From Spongorhabdus nitratireducens (GTDB lineage Bacteria; Pseudomonadota; Gammaproteobacteria; Pseudomonadales; Endozoicomonadaceae), in assembly GCA_947387575.1 (NCBI GenBank), contig CANDOC010000001.1, positions 558,001-622,000 on the forward strand: a stretch of DNA of 64,000 bases. Direction: 5' to 3'. Below are positions 24,988-34,770 of the stretch, one piece after another. Under the pieces are notes generated by a model. That model saw only the letters and a program-made list of their open reading frames with translations. It searched no databases and was not told the DNA's origin. Position numbers and translations under genes: made by a program. Numbering within the stretch: the stretch's first letter is position 1; every line of letters begins with the position of its first letter.

Positions 24988-27597
24988 TTACAGCTGTTGC
25001 AGAATGGTTTTATCTTTAATCTTGTCATCATCCATCAGCAGAAACGCTTTCGACAGCACAATTGAAAGCCCGGCATCCCCTTCAAACGGCAGGAATACCT
25101 GATCAATCTTCTTGTCCTTGCCTCGTCCCGGCACAATACACAAATAGCGATCGTTAGGTGCTATCAGGATATTGCCACTGCCGATATGAATCTTGTACAG
25201 ATGACGCTTGCCCTGCACTTTCAGGAACTTGCCGTCGATAGTCGCAACCTTCTTCAGCTTCAGCCTTGGCAATAACCGCTCCAGCACTGCCTTGCGGGTT
25301 TTGGCAATTTCAGTGAGATCACCAAAAGAGTAGCTGTGCCAGTAGTCGCGATAATCAGGTCGGGCATCCGGACCACCATCCTGCCACATGGGGTCATTGC
25401 CGACACTGGCCACACCGACAAACAGATCAACATCACGCATTATTTCCGACAATGCCAGTGCCGGTATCTGCGCCAACTCAACGGGCTCGCCATCGTTATC
25501 AATAAACCGCACCTGATCGGTAGCGACGTAATACCAGATCCCGGCATCGTTAAAGCTGTCGTTATCGTCCAGAATCTCGTTAATCCAGAACTGGGCTTCC
25601 AACCCGAAAGCCGGTAGCGGTTTGCAGGCAATTTCACCATCACGGCCATCATCGTAAGCACCCAGCAGTGAATAGCGCCAGCCACGCAGCGCGGCCAGTG
25701 AATTAAACTGGTGCTGTTTCAGAATATGGGCTGCCATCCGGTTGGAATAGATGCGGGTGGTCACTTCAGCATCAGTCAGCAGGTAGACTTCCCGGTAAGC
25801 CTGTTTCAGTGGCTGGCGAATCTCCAGCTGTTCCAGCCGGTCACGCCAGGCCAGGGTCTGCTCCGCGGTGCTGGCAACCGGATGCCAGAGCCTGATGCAG
25901 GTTTCAGCATTAACTGTCAGTACATTGCCGTTAACATCCTGCCAGCTGTTGTCGACAAACAGTGCCGGTGTGTCATCGAGCGTCCAGATCAGCTTTCTTG
26001 CGATCGTCGATACCAGACCATGATTCAGGTAATAACGCTCGAAATCGGCCAGTGACCAGCTCATATCCTCGGTAAACAGCCGGTCAATCCGGTCCCGCTG
26101 GGTAGTGGACGCCTGTTTGATCTGTTTCACCAGCTCCCGCATTTTTTTCAGCTTGTCGCTGAGCGGACTGCTTTCCCGGACAAAAGCCGGAACGGTTTTC
26201 TGGGGTTTGCCATCGGGTTTAAGCCACTGCTGTTCAACGGTGCCAACACTGGTGACGGTCAGCACCAGCTGATAATCCTTGAAGGCTTCTGTCCGGCAAC
26301 CCAGTGTCAGGCCAAAGTCCGGTGCCGCCAGCTCTTCCACCTGTGCCGGAGTTATGCCCTGTCGTACGGCCTGTTCATCAATATATTTCTGAATCAGCTT
26401 TTGAGTATTGCTCTGGCGAATCCGCAGCTTCAGTCGTGATAGGTGGCTGATGCCGTCCAACCCTTTGGTATGAGCCAGGGTATAGATGCCGGCATTACCA
26501 ACAGCAGCTGCAGCAGGTCCATGACCGGGTATTTTCTGGAAACATTTCTCGGTAAAGCGGGCCATCAGACTCAGTGTTGCACTGTCATGAAACCGCCCCA
26601 GGCTCCATAACAGACCTTTCATCAGGTTATGGCTTTCGTCTTCGACCCAGGCATGGACGGTATAGGTATAACGGTGAATACCGTTATTAATTGTGTTCTC
26701 AATTTCTTCGATAGTCAGTTCCAGCGCCTGCTTCATCCAGTGCTGTGAAGAGGTTTTGAATTCCCGGGTACCGATAGCATCAGTCAGTGTCCGGCTGGTA
26801 TCCATAAACTTTTTCGAAGGCTTGCTGCCATTGGCCGTGCTCAAATGATGAAACAATTGATTCCAGTGGTCACGTTGCTCTCCTGCACAGTCCTGCAGCG
26901 AAGTCTTGATGATCCATCCCATCCGGCCAATCCCGAAATCATACTCCGGAACCTGGATATCACCTCCGGCTTCGTTCAGCAGCCGTTGCAGTTTGCCTGC
27001 CGCTTTGCCCACATCAGGCCCATAGTGATTACGTCCCCCTTCCAGCCAGGGACGTGTCAGCGGATGCTCAAGGATGATATTAATATCGCTTTGCAGCTGA
27101 TCACTGAAACCCTGTGCTTTGGCATGCTTTTCTATCTGGCTGACCAGTGCCGTAAATGGCCTTAGTCCCAATGAAGCCCGTGGATTCTTATGGTCATAAT
27201 GGCCGTAAAACAGGTCAAACAGTGATAAAAAGGAAAAATTCTCCGGGAATGAGAGCTTTGTGCGCATAATGGCATCAAGCAGGGAACAGCTGAATTGATA
27301 CCGGGGATCCTGATGGTACCAGGATAGATCTTGCTCCGGTTTTTCCAACGCATTGCAGCGCAGGGCAAGGTAGATCACCAGATCAACCTTATCTTGCCCT
27401 TTCAGGGCCTTGAGAGTGGCATAGGCGGGTGACTGGTTAAAAGGCAACCGGCTTCCAGGCCAGATATGCCGCTTTTCCTGCAGAATGAACTGCTCGATTT
27501 CGGCAACAAGCCTATCAAAACGTTCATCCAGTGGTTCTGCTACTTTGGCGACCTCTTCCTTGCCGCCAGTCAGACGCATGATCAGTTTTTCCAGCAT
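24988..27597 (-). CDS. DUF4132 protein, paralogue 1 (MolR-like)
   Basis: 869 residues. The last 250 residues hold the DUF4132 signature: EVYLLTDAEVTTRIYSNRMAAHILKQHQF, GWRYSLLGAYDD, LALSEIMRDVDLFVGVASVGNDP, then HLYKIHIGSGNILIAPNDRYLCIVPG. The family includes E. coli MolR/YehI and is often linked in proteobacteria to MoxR-VWA type systems; no activity is proven. It forms an operon with a 139-residue protein 22 bases upstream. A second copy (34817-37390) ends in almost the same sequence, so this is a local duplication. No signal peptide. Confidence 0.88.
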   Translation of the reverse strand: MLEKLIMRLTGGKEEVAKVAEPLDERFDRLVAEIEQFILQEKRHIWPGSRLPFNQSPAYATLKALKGQDKVDLVIYLALRCNALEKPEQDLSWYHQDPRYQFSCSLLDAIMRTKLSFPENFSFLSLFDLFYGHYDHKNPRASLGLRPFTALVSQIEKHAKAQGFSDQLQSDINIILEHPLTRPWLEGGRNHYGPDVGKAAGKLQRLLNEAGGDIQVPEYDFGIGRMGWIIKTSLQDCAGEQRDHWNQLFHHLSTANGSKPSKKFMDTSRTLTDAIGTREFKTSSQHWMKQALELTIEEIENTINNGIHRYTYTVHAWVEDESHNLMKGLLWSLGRFHDSATLSLMARFTEKCFQKIPGHGPAAAAVGNAGIYTLAHTKGLDGISHLSRLKLRIRQSNTQKLIQKYIDEQAVRQGITPAQVEELAAPDFGLTLGCRTEAFKDYQLVLTVTSVGTVEQQWLKPDGKPQKTVPAFVRESSPLSDKLKKMRELVKQIKQASTTQRDRIDRLFTEDMSWSLADFERYYLNHGLVSTIARKLIWTLDDTPALFVDNSWQDVNGNVLTVNAETCIRLWHPVASTAEQTLAWRDRLEQLEIRQPLKQAYREVYLLTDAEVTTRIYSNRMAAHILKQHQFNSLAALRGWRYSLLGAYDDGRDGEIACKPLPAFGLEAQFWINEILDDNDSFNDAGIWYYVATDQVRFIDNDGEPVELAQIPALALSEIMRDVDLFVGVASVGNDPMWQDGGPDARPDYRDYWHSYSFGDLTEIAKTRKAVLERLLPRLKLKKVATIDGKFLKVQGKRHLYKIHIGSGNILIAPNDRYLCIVPGRGKDKKIDQVFLPFEGDAGLSIVLSKAFLLMDDDKIKDKTILQQL

Positions 27598-27619
27598 GGT
27601 AATTCCCCCGAACTAAAGC

Positions 27620-28039
27620 TTAACCACCCACCAGCGGTGTCAGTTTGATAAAGCTGACTACGGTTTCCGGCGTAATCATGACCCGCTGATCGATATCCTC
27701 GATCTGTTCGTTATCAACCAGCATAAAGAAACCGTTGCTGTGAAACGCCTCAACAGCAATATCGATCTGTCGTTCGGCGTTAACCTGAGGCCTCTCCTGG
27801 TATTTTTTGCCTGTTCCGTTCAGCAGGGTTTCTTCTGCCCTAGGGGCCACCAGCGTATGGGAGGCATATTGTTTCTGCTGCTGAGCCCGGTTGTTATAGG
27901 CGACCACTTCCTGCAGTACCCGCTCGGTAATAATATCTCTGGCCGTGACTTCTACCCGGTCAAACCGCAGTTGCAGTTCATGACTGATATTGCCCAGGGC
28001 ATTTTCATCCCTGACCCGCAAAATGGTTTCATGCAGCAT
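27620..28039 (-). CDS. DUF4132-linked small protein, unknown
   Basis: 139 residues starting MLHETILRVRDEN and ending FIKLTPLVGG, cytoplasmic, mixed alpha/beta by pattern. It contains RFDRVEVTARDIITERVLQEVVAYNNRAQQ and VDNEQIEDIDQRVMITPETVVSFIKLTPL. It lies 22 bases before DUF4132 paralogue 1 and the pair is surely one transcript. Its absence next to paralogue 2 suggests a function tied to copy 1. Family not recognised. Confidence 0.75.
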   Translation of the reverse strand: MLHETILRVRDENALGNISHELQLRFDRVEVTARDIITERVLQEVVAYNNRAQQQKQYASHTLVAPRAEETLLNGTGKKYQERPQVNAERQIDIAVEAFHSNGFFMLVDNEQIEDIDQRVMITPETVVSFIKLTPLVGG

Positions 28040-28214
28040 GGCGTCCCCGCTTGATATCGTCTTTTTTTTCGGGGTTATTATGGAGCGGCCGAGGCAGAGT
28101 TAAAAGACAGAAATAAAGGTAGAAACAAAAGAGATAACCGACTCTGGTTGCATGTAGAAACAGTCAAAATAGAATATGCCGTGATCTCAGAATTAAATTA
28201 CCGGACCAAAACAA

Positions 28215-28607
28215 ATGCTCAAAGCTTTAAGCATCAGCCTTGCGATTATCACACTCACAGCTTGCAGTCATATCAATACAGCCAACAGCAGTTCAAAACA
28301 GGCCCTACCCTCCGGGCTAAGCCTGGTTGAACAGGCGCAATTGCTTACAACAAAGGCTGCTTGTGAACAGCATGGTGGCAACTGGCAGAAAGTAGGTAAG
28401 TTACAGCGGTTTACCTGTATTCTGCCTGCTTCCGATGCGGGTAAGTCATGTACTGACAGCAGCCAGTGTCAGGTTTCATGTACTGTTGCGGGTAATGTCA
28501 GACCGGGCGACAGAGTTAGCGGGCAATGTACGGCGACGACCCATCAATTTGGCTGCCGCACCTATGTTTCCAATGGTCAGGCCGAGCCGACGCTCTGCAT
28601 CGATTAA
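28215..28607 (+). CDS. Cysteine-rich lipoprotein, unknown function
   Basis: 130 residues beginning MLKALSISLAIITLTAC with lipobox LTAC. The mature domain has nine cysteines in a regular pattern (AACEQHGGNW, FTCIL, KSCTDSSQCQVSC, GQCTATTHQFGC, LCID), suggesting a disulphide-rich periplasmic domain. I do not recognise a named family. It converges with the cysteine-dioxygenase-like gene. Confidence 0.75.
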   Translation: MLKALSISLAIITLTACSHINTANSSSKQALPSGLSLVEQAQLLTTKAACEQHGGNWQKVGKLQRFTCILPASDAGKSCTDSSQCQVSCTVAGNVRPGDRVSGQCTATTHQFGCRTYVSNGQAEPTLCID

Positions 28608-28617
28608 TACAAACAAA

Positions 28618-29169
28618 TCAATAGTAAGGCCCGGCAGTGTTGGTTTCGGGAAAAAAACGTAACCGGTTGGTATGGAGCAGGCTTTTTCCATAGACATGAA
28701 ACGACACGGTATTCTGCTGGCTCCTGTTCTCTACCGAGTGTATACCCCGGGAAGTCATGGTCAGTACGTCTCCCCGACCAACACTGATCACCTTTCCCCT
28801 GCTGAGCCCGAGATCTTTTCTCTGTTCAGGCTGGCCGGAGATTTCCCACAAAGTATGGGTTTCACAGCCTTCCACCCCGACTGCAACGGCCCAGGTATTA
28901 TGGTTGTGTACCGGGGTGATAGCTCCCGGTAGCCAGGTAATCGCCACAATATAGAGGCTATTGTCGTCTTCAAGATGTAACGGACTGAGAATAAAGTCTT
29001 CTTCCGGTGCGGGTTCACCGGTATGATCGGTATGCCAGTCCTGACTCAGCGCAGCCTCTTGTGCCAGCGGTGCAATCCGTTGCAGCAGTACGTCCTCATT
29101 AGCGGTATCCCGCGTCATTTTTTTGAGATCGTTCACAAAGGCTGAGAACCGGTACGGGCTTTGGCTCAT
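28618..29169 (-). CDS. Cysteine dioxygenase-like cupin protein
   Basis: 183 residues. The iron-binding cupin motif PVHNHNTWAVAVGVEG (His88, His90) is followed by GIHSVEN with the third ligand at His144. The N-terminal helical part resembles bacterial CDO/thiol dioxygenases. Enzymes of this family use Fe(II) and O2 to convert cysteine or 3-mercaptopropionate to sulphinic acids. Context gives no substrate clue. It could also act on another thiol. Confidence 0.8.
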   Translation of the reverse strand: MSQSPYRFSAFVNDLKKMTRDTANEDVLLQRIAPLAQEAALSQDWHTDHTGEPAPEEDFILSPLHLEDDNSLYIVAITWLPGAITPVHNHNTWAVAVGVEGCETHTLWEISGQPEQRKDLGLSRGKVISVGRGDVLTMTSRGIHSVENRSQQNTVSFHVYGKSLLHTNRLRFFPETNTAGPYY

Positions 29170-29254
29170 GGTCGGGTTCCTGATATGTGAGATATTGTGT
29201 CGATACGATCGGGCCGGCAGTCGGTAAAATAATATTGGTAAGATAGTAGTAATA

Positions 29255-29719
29255 ATGAAGTATTTACCGCTGGTTTTTGTTGTATTGGCTGAAGTTTGCC
29301 TGGCCTCTCAAGCTGGTGAGCAGCCGAAAACCTCACCGGAATCACTGGAACAGAAAAACAACGCTGCCCGGGAAATGTTGCAGGGAGAGTGGTGTGGCTC
29401 CAAAACCTACCCTAATGGTGCCCGCCAGCAGTGGGTTGTGAACCGCCATGAGGATGGCACTTACCGGATTGATTTCCTGACCAACCATGACGACGAGACC
29501 GAGAGCTGGTCTGAAATCGGCATCTGGGGTGTACGCTTTCCGGTGTACTTCACGGCTACCCGGGGTTTTGTGGATGAAAAGGGCCAGTATCCGGCCAAGA
29601 CTACCAAACCGGATCTGTATGAGGCCTATCAAATCAAGGAGGTCTCTGAAGATAGTTTTAGCTATATCAGCTTCAGATCTGGTAACCAATACACTCTCAG
29701 CAGGAACTGTGAGATTTAA
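29255..29719 (+). CDS. Secreted protein, unknown function
   Basis: 154 residues with a signal peptide (MKYLPLVFVVLAEVCLASQAG). The mature part starts with a helical region and then shows GEWCGSKTYPNGARQQWVVNRHEDGTYRIDFL, a beta-strand pattern seen in small extracellular lipocalin-like or DUF domains. A pair of cysteines (WCG and the C-terminal NCEI) may be bridged. No family named. ATG preceded by weak ribosome site. Confidence 0.7.
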   Translation: MKYLPLVFVVLAEVCLASQAGEQPKTSPESLEQKNNAAREMLQGEWCGSKTYPNGARQQWVVNRHEDGTYRIDFLTNHDDETESWSEIGIWGVRFPVYFTATRGFVDEKGQYPAKTTKPDLYEAYQIKEVSEDSFSYISFRSGNQYTLSRNCEI

Positions 29720-29866
29720 TCTGAAATCCGGGGCTGGAATTTCAGCTCCGGGCTCAGTGCACTACAGGAAGAAATATTACAAACACGAAAATAACAGGAA
29801 GCCGGTGAACTCAGTAAAACTGGCATATTATCTTTGAATCATAGGTTCTGATTTTATGCAAAAAAA

Positions 29867-32422
29867 TTGAAAAATAATTGTTTGTTTTGGTTCACTTTAT
29901 ACAAAAAAAACTACCTTGTTATAGGTTTGTTTCTTTATACATACCTTCCAGCCGTTCATGCGGTTTTATCCTCTCCCATCACGCTTCCAGACGGCAGTCA
30001 TCTCGGCAGCATTTCTTTCCATGGTGAAATGCAGCGAGAGAATGCATCCGGAAGACATATTGATTGCCCGGTAGCTCACCGAAATATTCATATCTATGTG
30101 GATACAGGAGGCATAACGAAAGCTATTCACCTGCATCAAAAAGCAAGGGAGCACCATCATGGGCAGCCAAAAGAACTGAATATCAATTGGTACTGGTCCG
30201 CTACACCGGGCTCAAGAAGGGGTGAATCAGATATCGCCTTTAACGACATGCATGCCAGGCAAAGACGTATGGCAGACAATACAATAGAAAAGGGCAGAAT
30301 ATCTCTCGCCTTTGCACTTGGGAAGACCCCCGAACACGCATCTGTTCAGGTTCGGGCTATCATCAGGAAGCTGAAGGAGGGACGAAGAAATGTGCCGCCA
30401 TCAGTCATGTGTCAATTTTTTTCGAGCCATCTTCAAGTCAATACACAAATAATGCCGTTAAGCGAAATCAGTAACCGCCTTGAATATCCGGCATTGGATC
30501 GTTCGATAGCCTATGTACACCTTTTCAGATCGGGGACACGATACGACATCAGCTCACACATGACATGGCATCCGGTTTTTGACTTCAGAGGTATGACCGA
30601 ATTCAGCTTTGAGCCAGGTCGTCGCAGTAATCACATATTTACCATTGGTAAAGAGCCCTGGCAGCTCTGTTTTGATTTTTATACTGAGGCGGATTGCGAG
30701 AATCGGATAGAGCTTGAAAATGGCTTGATATTCAGTGCCATCAGGGCATACAACAATAAAACTACCCTGTTCACGTTAAGTAACATCAATTACTGGGCAG
30801 ATGAGAGCTATCCAGCAGCACCGGTCAGGCTTTCTGAAGACCAACTGGAGCTGATTCTGAATGCATTACTGACATTCCCTCTGCCGCTGCACCCACATCA
30901 GGATTATGGGTATGATCCTGGCGGCATGAGAACAAAGCAAGAAGGTTTTGTTCCCGGAAAAAGACGCAGAGAGTGGGAAGGAGCAACCGTCAAGCTTGGT
31001 AATTACAAAAAAGTAAGGCTCAGTCATGAAAGGCTTGAGGCTCAAATCGACATACTGGCAAGAGAGAATGAAAGGCTCGAAGCTCAAAACAGTCGGCTAA
31101 AACACAATGAAGAGGAGCGCGAAAGAGAATATGGATGTGCTGTGGCCCGAGCCAGAGAGCTGGAGGAAGAGCTGTCTCATAACCGACATAGATTACGGGA
31201 TCAGGATCAGTCCTATACCTCAGCTAAACGAGAGGCTGACTTGCTTGCGCACAAACTTGAGGCTGAACAACGACATTTTGACGCTGAAATAAGACAGGCC
31301 AGAAGTCGCGGAGACCGATACAAGGAAAAAGTGGTGCAGATGGCGTCACAGAATACGCAGTTACAGGAACGCATACTGGAACTTGAAGCTGAACTACAGG
31401 GGGTACGCGCAAAAAAACGTGATGGCTTGCCATCCGGAAATACAGATGATGCGCGGGTCCATTCTACGACAAGCCATCCTGACAGCCACAACTCCACACC
31501 TGAAGCTTCGCTGCCGGAAAACAGTAGTGGTACGGTACTTCATCGGGAAATTGTGCCTGTTTCCGCAACATCCTGTGCCCTGGATGAAAGTGAAGTGACT
31601 GCAGCTCTGTCTGAAGCAGACAAAAGGCTTTGTGAAAATATGCCATCAGGCTTCAGTCTGAAAATGATGCCTCGGGACGGAGACTGTTTTTATAACGCCG
31701 TTGCTGCTGCCTATAATCAAGCTGTTCGAGCCGAACCTGTACTTACAGGTTCCACCCTTCGCTCCAAGTTGGCTCTGTTGATCAATAACCTGGTTAAAAA
31801 AATATACAGCTACCAGACAGCACATAAATTACCCTTGCACCATCGAAATCACCGTTCTGAGCTGGAAAGCCAGTTCTATCAGCTGACGTCAAGTTTCCCG
31901 GATCAGCTGCAGAAGCGCTGTCAGCAAGGGTTTATCAGTTTTTCTGTTAACAAATGTGGAGCAAAACAGAACTCTGTTGATTTCTATGGAGACTGTGACC
32001 TATTGCCTCTGATATGTGTGCTCCTGCAAGTTGATGTCAATGCTTATGAATACGAAGCAGGTCGCGCAGGTACAATATGTCACAAGTTTTGCCTGATGGA
32101 ATGGCTTCAAACTGCTCATGACCTGATGCCGATGTTGCAGGAACTCTATCCGTCCCCGAATGGAAGTCGGTTTAAGCCAGTCACAACAATTCACTTGATT
32201 TATAATCCCTGCCGTTTGAATGATCGGGATTTCACCAATGCAGGATCACATTTCCATGCACTGATTCCATCGTCATCTCCAGCTGTAATCCCCCCGCCTT
32301 CGGTCAAACCTGTTGGTTATGATCTTGACTTCCCTCCTCTGGATTCAAAAAAAGATTTTCAGCCTGCCGGGAGTGGTGAGTGGAAGAGTGTTAAACGCCG
32401 GTCGAGACGGAGAGCACATTAA
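29867..32422 (+). CDS. Secreted coiled-coil protein with OTU-type cysteine peptidase domain
   Basis: 851 residues with a TTG start (no strong ribosome site, so the start is uncertain). The N-terminus has a hydrophobic segment VIGLFLYTYLPAVHA consistent with a signal peptide. Residues about 385-520 are a coiled coil (LEAQIDILARENERLEAQNSRL and on). The C-terminal domain (about 595-800) carries the OTU signature MPRDGDCFYNAV with nucleophile Cys607, a central FYGDCDLLPLICVLLQVDV, and GSHFHAL with catalytic His795 or His797. OTU peptidases remove ubiquitin in eukaryotes; bacteria have few ubiquitin substrates of their own, so a host-directed effector is likely. Local A/T-rich composition hints at transfer. 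Confidence 0.82.
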   Translation: MKNNCLFWFTLYKKNYLVIGLFLYTYLPAVHAVLSSPITLPDGSHLGSISFHGEMQRENASGRHIDCPVAHRNIHIYVDTGGITKAIHLHQKAREHHHGQPKELNINWYWSATPGSRRGESDIAFNDMHARQRRMADNTIEKGRISLAFALGKTPEHASVQVRAIIRKLKEGRRNVPPSVMCQFFSSHLQVNTQIMPLSEISNRLEYPALDRSIAYVHLFRSGTRYDISSHMTWHPVFDFRGMTEFSFEPGRRSNHIFTIGKEPWQLCFDFYTEADCENRIELENGLIFSAIRAYNNKTTLFTLSNINYWADESYPAAPVRLSEDQLELILNALLTFPLPLHPHQDYGYDPGGMRTKQEGFVPGKRRREWEGATVKLGNYKKVRLSHERLEAQIDILARENERLEAQNSRLKHNEEEREREYGCAVARARELEEELSHNRHRLRDQDQSYTSAKREADLLAHKLEAEQRHFDAEIRQARSRGDRYKEKVVQMASQNTQLQERILELEAELQGVRAKKRDGLPSGNTDDARVHSTTSHPDSHNSTPEASLPENSSGTVLHREIVPVSATSCALDESEVTAALSEADKRLCENMPSGFSLKMMPRDGDCFYNAVAAAYNQAVRAEPVLTGSTLRSKLALLINNLVKKIYSYQTAHKLPLHHRNHRSELESQFYQLTSSFPDQLQKRCQQGFISFSVNKCGAKQNSVDFYGDCDLLPLICVLLQVDVNAYEYEAGRAGTICHKFCLMEWLQTAHDLMPMLQELYPSPNGSRFKPVTTIHLIYNPCRLNDRDFTNAGSHFHALIPSSSPAVIPPPSVKPVGYDLDFPPLDSKKDFQPAGSGEWKSVKRRSRRRAH

Positions 32423-32469
32423 CGTGAAAAGGCAGAAGCCTGTGTTACTCGTGCCGATAACAGTTAACT

Positions 32470-33351
32470 ATGAAAACCCTGATCATTGCCCTGCTACTGT
32501 GGCCCACACTCCTCCTGCCCTCACCGGCTCAGGCCTGGTTCGATGCCGGTCATATGGCCAGCAGCTGGATTGCCTGGCAGCAGCTGACACCTGAAACCCG
32601 GAAACAGGTGCAGACCTATCTTGATGTGCTGAAAGATGCCGAGCCGGAAACCGACAATTTTATGGTGGCCTCCACCTGGCTGGATAATATCAAACAGACC
32701 GGACTGGGCGTCACCCTTTACTGGCATACGGCCAGCCGTGAACAGGCCATAATGGGGCAGGCTGAAGGGCCGGCCAATCAGAATGGAGTCTGGATTGTTC
32801 AACAGGCTGTTCGTACTCTGGAAAACCCGCAGGCCAGCCGCTTTGCCAAAGCGCTGATGCTGCGGGCGCTGATCCATGTGGTTCAGGACCTTCATCAACC
32901 GCTGCATGTTTGTGATGATGATCCCGAGCGGCCCTATGGTGCCGCTCATTGCTATAAAGCTTTCAGAATCAGGCCTGTTCAATATGGACATGAACAACTG
33001 ATCAATTTGCATGACCTGTGGGATAGCGCCTTAACCGCTGCTCCTTCTGTCCGTTATAACGACCAACAGGCACTGGCACAAGCCGAGCAGTACGGCAAAA
33101 CCCTGTTGCAACGGGTCAATCTGGAAGATCTACCGGCACTGGATGAAACCGACCCGAAGGTCTGGGTGCTGGAAAGCGAGAAACTGTTGTCTGATTTTGC
33201 AGTCTCCGGACTTAAACCCGGCCAGCAACTGTCCGATAACTATCTGGCAGTCGGTAAACAGATCGCAGAACAGCGACTGGTTACCGCCGCCTGGCGGCTG
33301 GCAAACCTGTTAAACCGGGTTTTTGATGCGTCATCAGCCACAAAACACTGA
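32470..33351 (+). CDS. Secreted S1/P1-type zinc nuclease
   Basis: 293 residues. Signal peptide MKTLIIALLLWPTLLLPSPAQA ends just before W, which in this family is the zinc-binding first residue of the mature enzyme. Other zinc ligands are visible: FDAGHM, WHTAS, RALIHVVQDLHQPLH (about residues 134-148) and NLHDLWDSAL. The family cleaves single-stranded nucleic acid and nucleotides; it is common in plants, protozoa and some intracellular bacteria. The gene starts 47 bases after the OTU protein, so both may be co-transcribed. Confidence 0.9.
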   Translation: MKTLIIALLLWPTLLLPSPAQAWFDAGHMASSWIAWQQLTPETRKQVQTYLDVLKDAEPETDNFMVASTWLDNIKQTGLGVTLYWHTASREQAIMGQAEGPANQNGVWIVQQAVRTLENPQASRFAKALMLRALIHVVQDLHQPLHVCDDDPERPYGAAHCYKAFRIRPVQYGHEQLINLHDLWDSALTAAPSVRYNDQQALAQAEQYGKTLLQRVNLEDLPALDETDPKVWVLESEKLLSDFAVSGLKPGQQLSDNYLAVGKQIAEQRLVTAAWRLANLLNRVFDASSATKH

Positions 33352-33459
33352 AGTGATACTTTGTTCAATTAACTGCTATCAAGAGACTTTATCCGGCCGT
33401 TCAGCCGCGATATGGTGGGCAATCGAACGTACTCAACCTTATAGAGATAACAACAGGCT

Positions 33460-34356
33460 ATGTTCTCCCGACTGATAAAATCTGCACAGGTGCTGGCATT
33501 GCTGTGCCTCACCCTGCTGACAACTGTTTTAACAACAGCCCATGCTGAAACGCCTCCGGCTCCTGTGACTGCCGCTGAAATCGATGAGCCGCTCTATAAG
33601 CCCTTTATCGAACGTTATATTCTAGATGAGCTGAAACAGCTGCGACAGGATCAGCAGGCGATGCGAACCGAGCTGGTCGACAAGGTCGCCGAAGCCAGAC
33701 TGGACGCCTCTGACCGTGCGGTGCGATATACCACCGACACAATCAATAACATCTTCTTTATTATCACCGGTGCTGCTTCAATCCTGGTATTGCTGGGTTG
33801 GCGGTCGTTGCGTGAAGTGCGGGAAACCATCAAGGAGCAGGTTGAGAGCCAGGTATCCAAGGTGACCCAGGAATATGAAACCCGGCTGAATGAACTGGAA
33901 AGGAAGCTGCGCATCCGCTCCGAGGAAATCATTTCGGCCCAGGAGAATATATCCCAGACTAACCAGATGCACTCACTGTGGATGCGGGCCGGGCTTGAGA
34001 GCAACCTGCATGAACAGATCAGCATTTACGACCAGATTCTGGAAATTAACCCCAATGATGTTGAAGCGCTGACTTATAAAGCCGATTCCCTGCTGGATCT
34101 GGGCGAAGCCCGCTGGGCATTATCTCTGGCTGATCAGGCGGTCGAGCATGACAACGAGTATGCCCTGGCCTACTGGCAGCGCGCCTGCGCCAAGACTGCC
34201 ATCGGACAGGAAGATGCGGCCATTCTGGATCTGGAAACGGCGATTGAACTGTCACCTGCCCTCAAGGATGAAGTCGCCGGTGAAGATGCCTTCGAAGCAT
34301 TACATGATATGCCTGCGTTTCAAGTGCTGACGGGTGATGCTGAAGCAGCCGCCTGA
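33460..34356 (+). CDS. Membrane-anchored TPR protein
   Basis: 298 residues. A signal or anchor segment (about residues 8-30), a cytoplasm- or periplasm-facing helix region with coiled coil (EQVESQVSKVTQEYETRLNELERKL), a membrane segment (NIFFIITGAASILVLLGW, about 92-109), and a C-terminal TPR region: HEQISIYDQILEINPNDVEALTYKADSLLDLGEARWALSLADQAVEHDNEYALAYWQRACAKTAIGQ (about 186-252). TPRs bind partner proteins. No partner is evident in the neighbourhood. Confidence 0.8.
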   Translation: MFSRLIKSAQVLALLCLTLLTTVLTTAHAETPPAPVTAAEIDEPLYKPFIERYILDELKQLRQDQQAMRTELVDKVAEARLDASDRAVRYTTDTINNIFFIITGAASILVLLGWRSLREVRETIKEQVESQVSKVTQEYETRLNELERKLRIRSEEIISAQENISQTNQMHSLWMRAGLESNLHEQISIYDQILEINPNDVEALTYKADSLLDLGEARWALSLADQAVEHDNEYALAYWQRACAKTAIGQEDAAILDLETAIELSPALKDEVAGEDAFEALHDMPAFQVLTGDAEAAA

Positions 34357-34566
34357 TTTTCTTATCGAATCATCATACTGCAAGTCGCAGGCTGGCTTGC
34401 AGTTAATTCATCATAAAATAGACATTAATGTTTAATTGAAATCAAAAATAATCCTAAAGAGTTAATCCTATTTTCCACTAGTGAAATCTTGTTTCTCATT
34501 TTCAATATTTAAGCCTGCTACATCTCCCCCCTAGAATAACTAACACAAAATAAACACAAGGCTAAT

Positions 34567-34761
34567 TTGAGTTTCAGCATGTCTTATTTACGTTTTTCTG
34601 TACTGGGTCTGGGGCTACTACTTCTAGGTGGCTGCGTTGTTATCGATGATGGCGGATATGACGAAGTTATTGTCGAAGATGTCATTTATGAAGAGGTCAT
34701 TATTGAAGAAGATGTGGTCTATGAAGAAGTGATTATCGAAGAAGAAGTTATTGTTTATTAA
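34567..34761 (+). CDS. Tiny lipoprotein with acidic VIIEE repeats
   Basis: 64 residues from a TTG (AAGG 5 bases upstream) or 60 from an ATG at 34579. The N-terminus is a lipoprotein signal (LGLGLLLLGGC). The mature part is almost entirely V/I/E/Y repeats: EVIVEDVIYEEV, then IIEEDVVYEEVIIEEEV. Such an acidic beta-prone tail is unusual and its function is unknown. A perfect 13-bp terminator follows. Confidence 0.65.
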   Translation: MSFSMSYLRFSVLGLGLLLLGGCVVIDDGGYDEVIVEDVIYEEVIIEEDVVYEEVIIEEEVIVY

Positions 34762-34770
34762 TTTTCAGAT

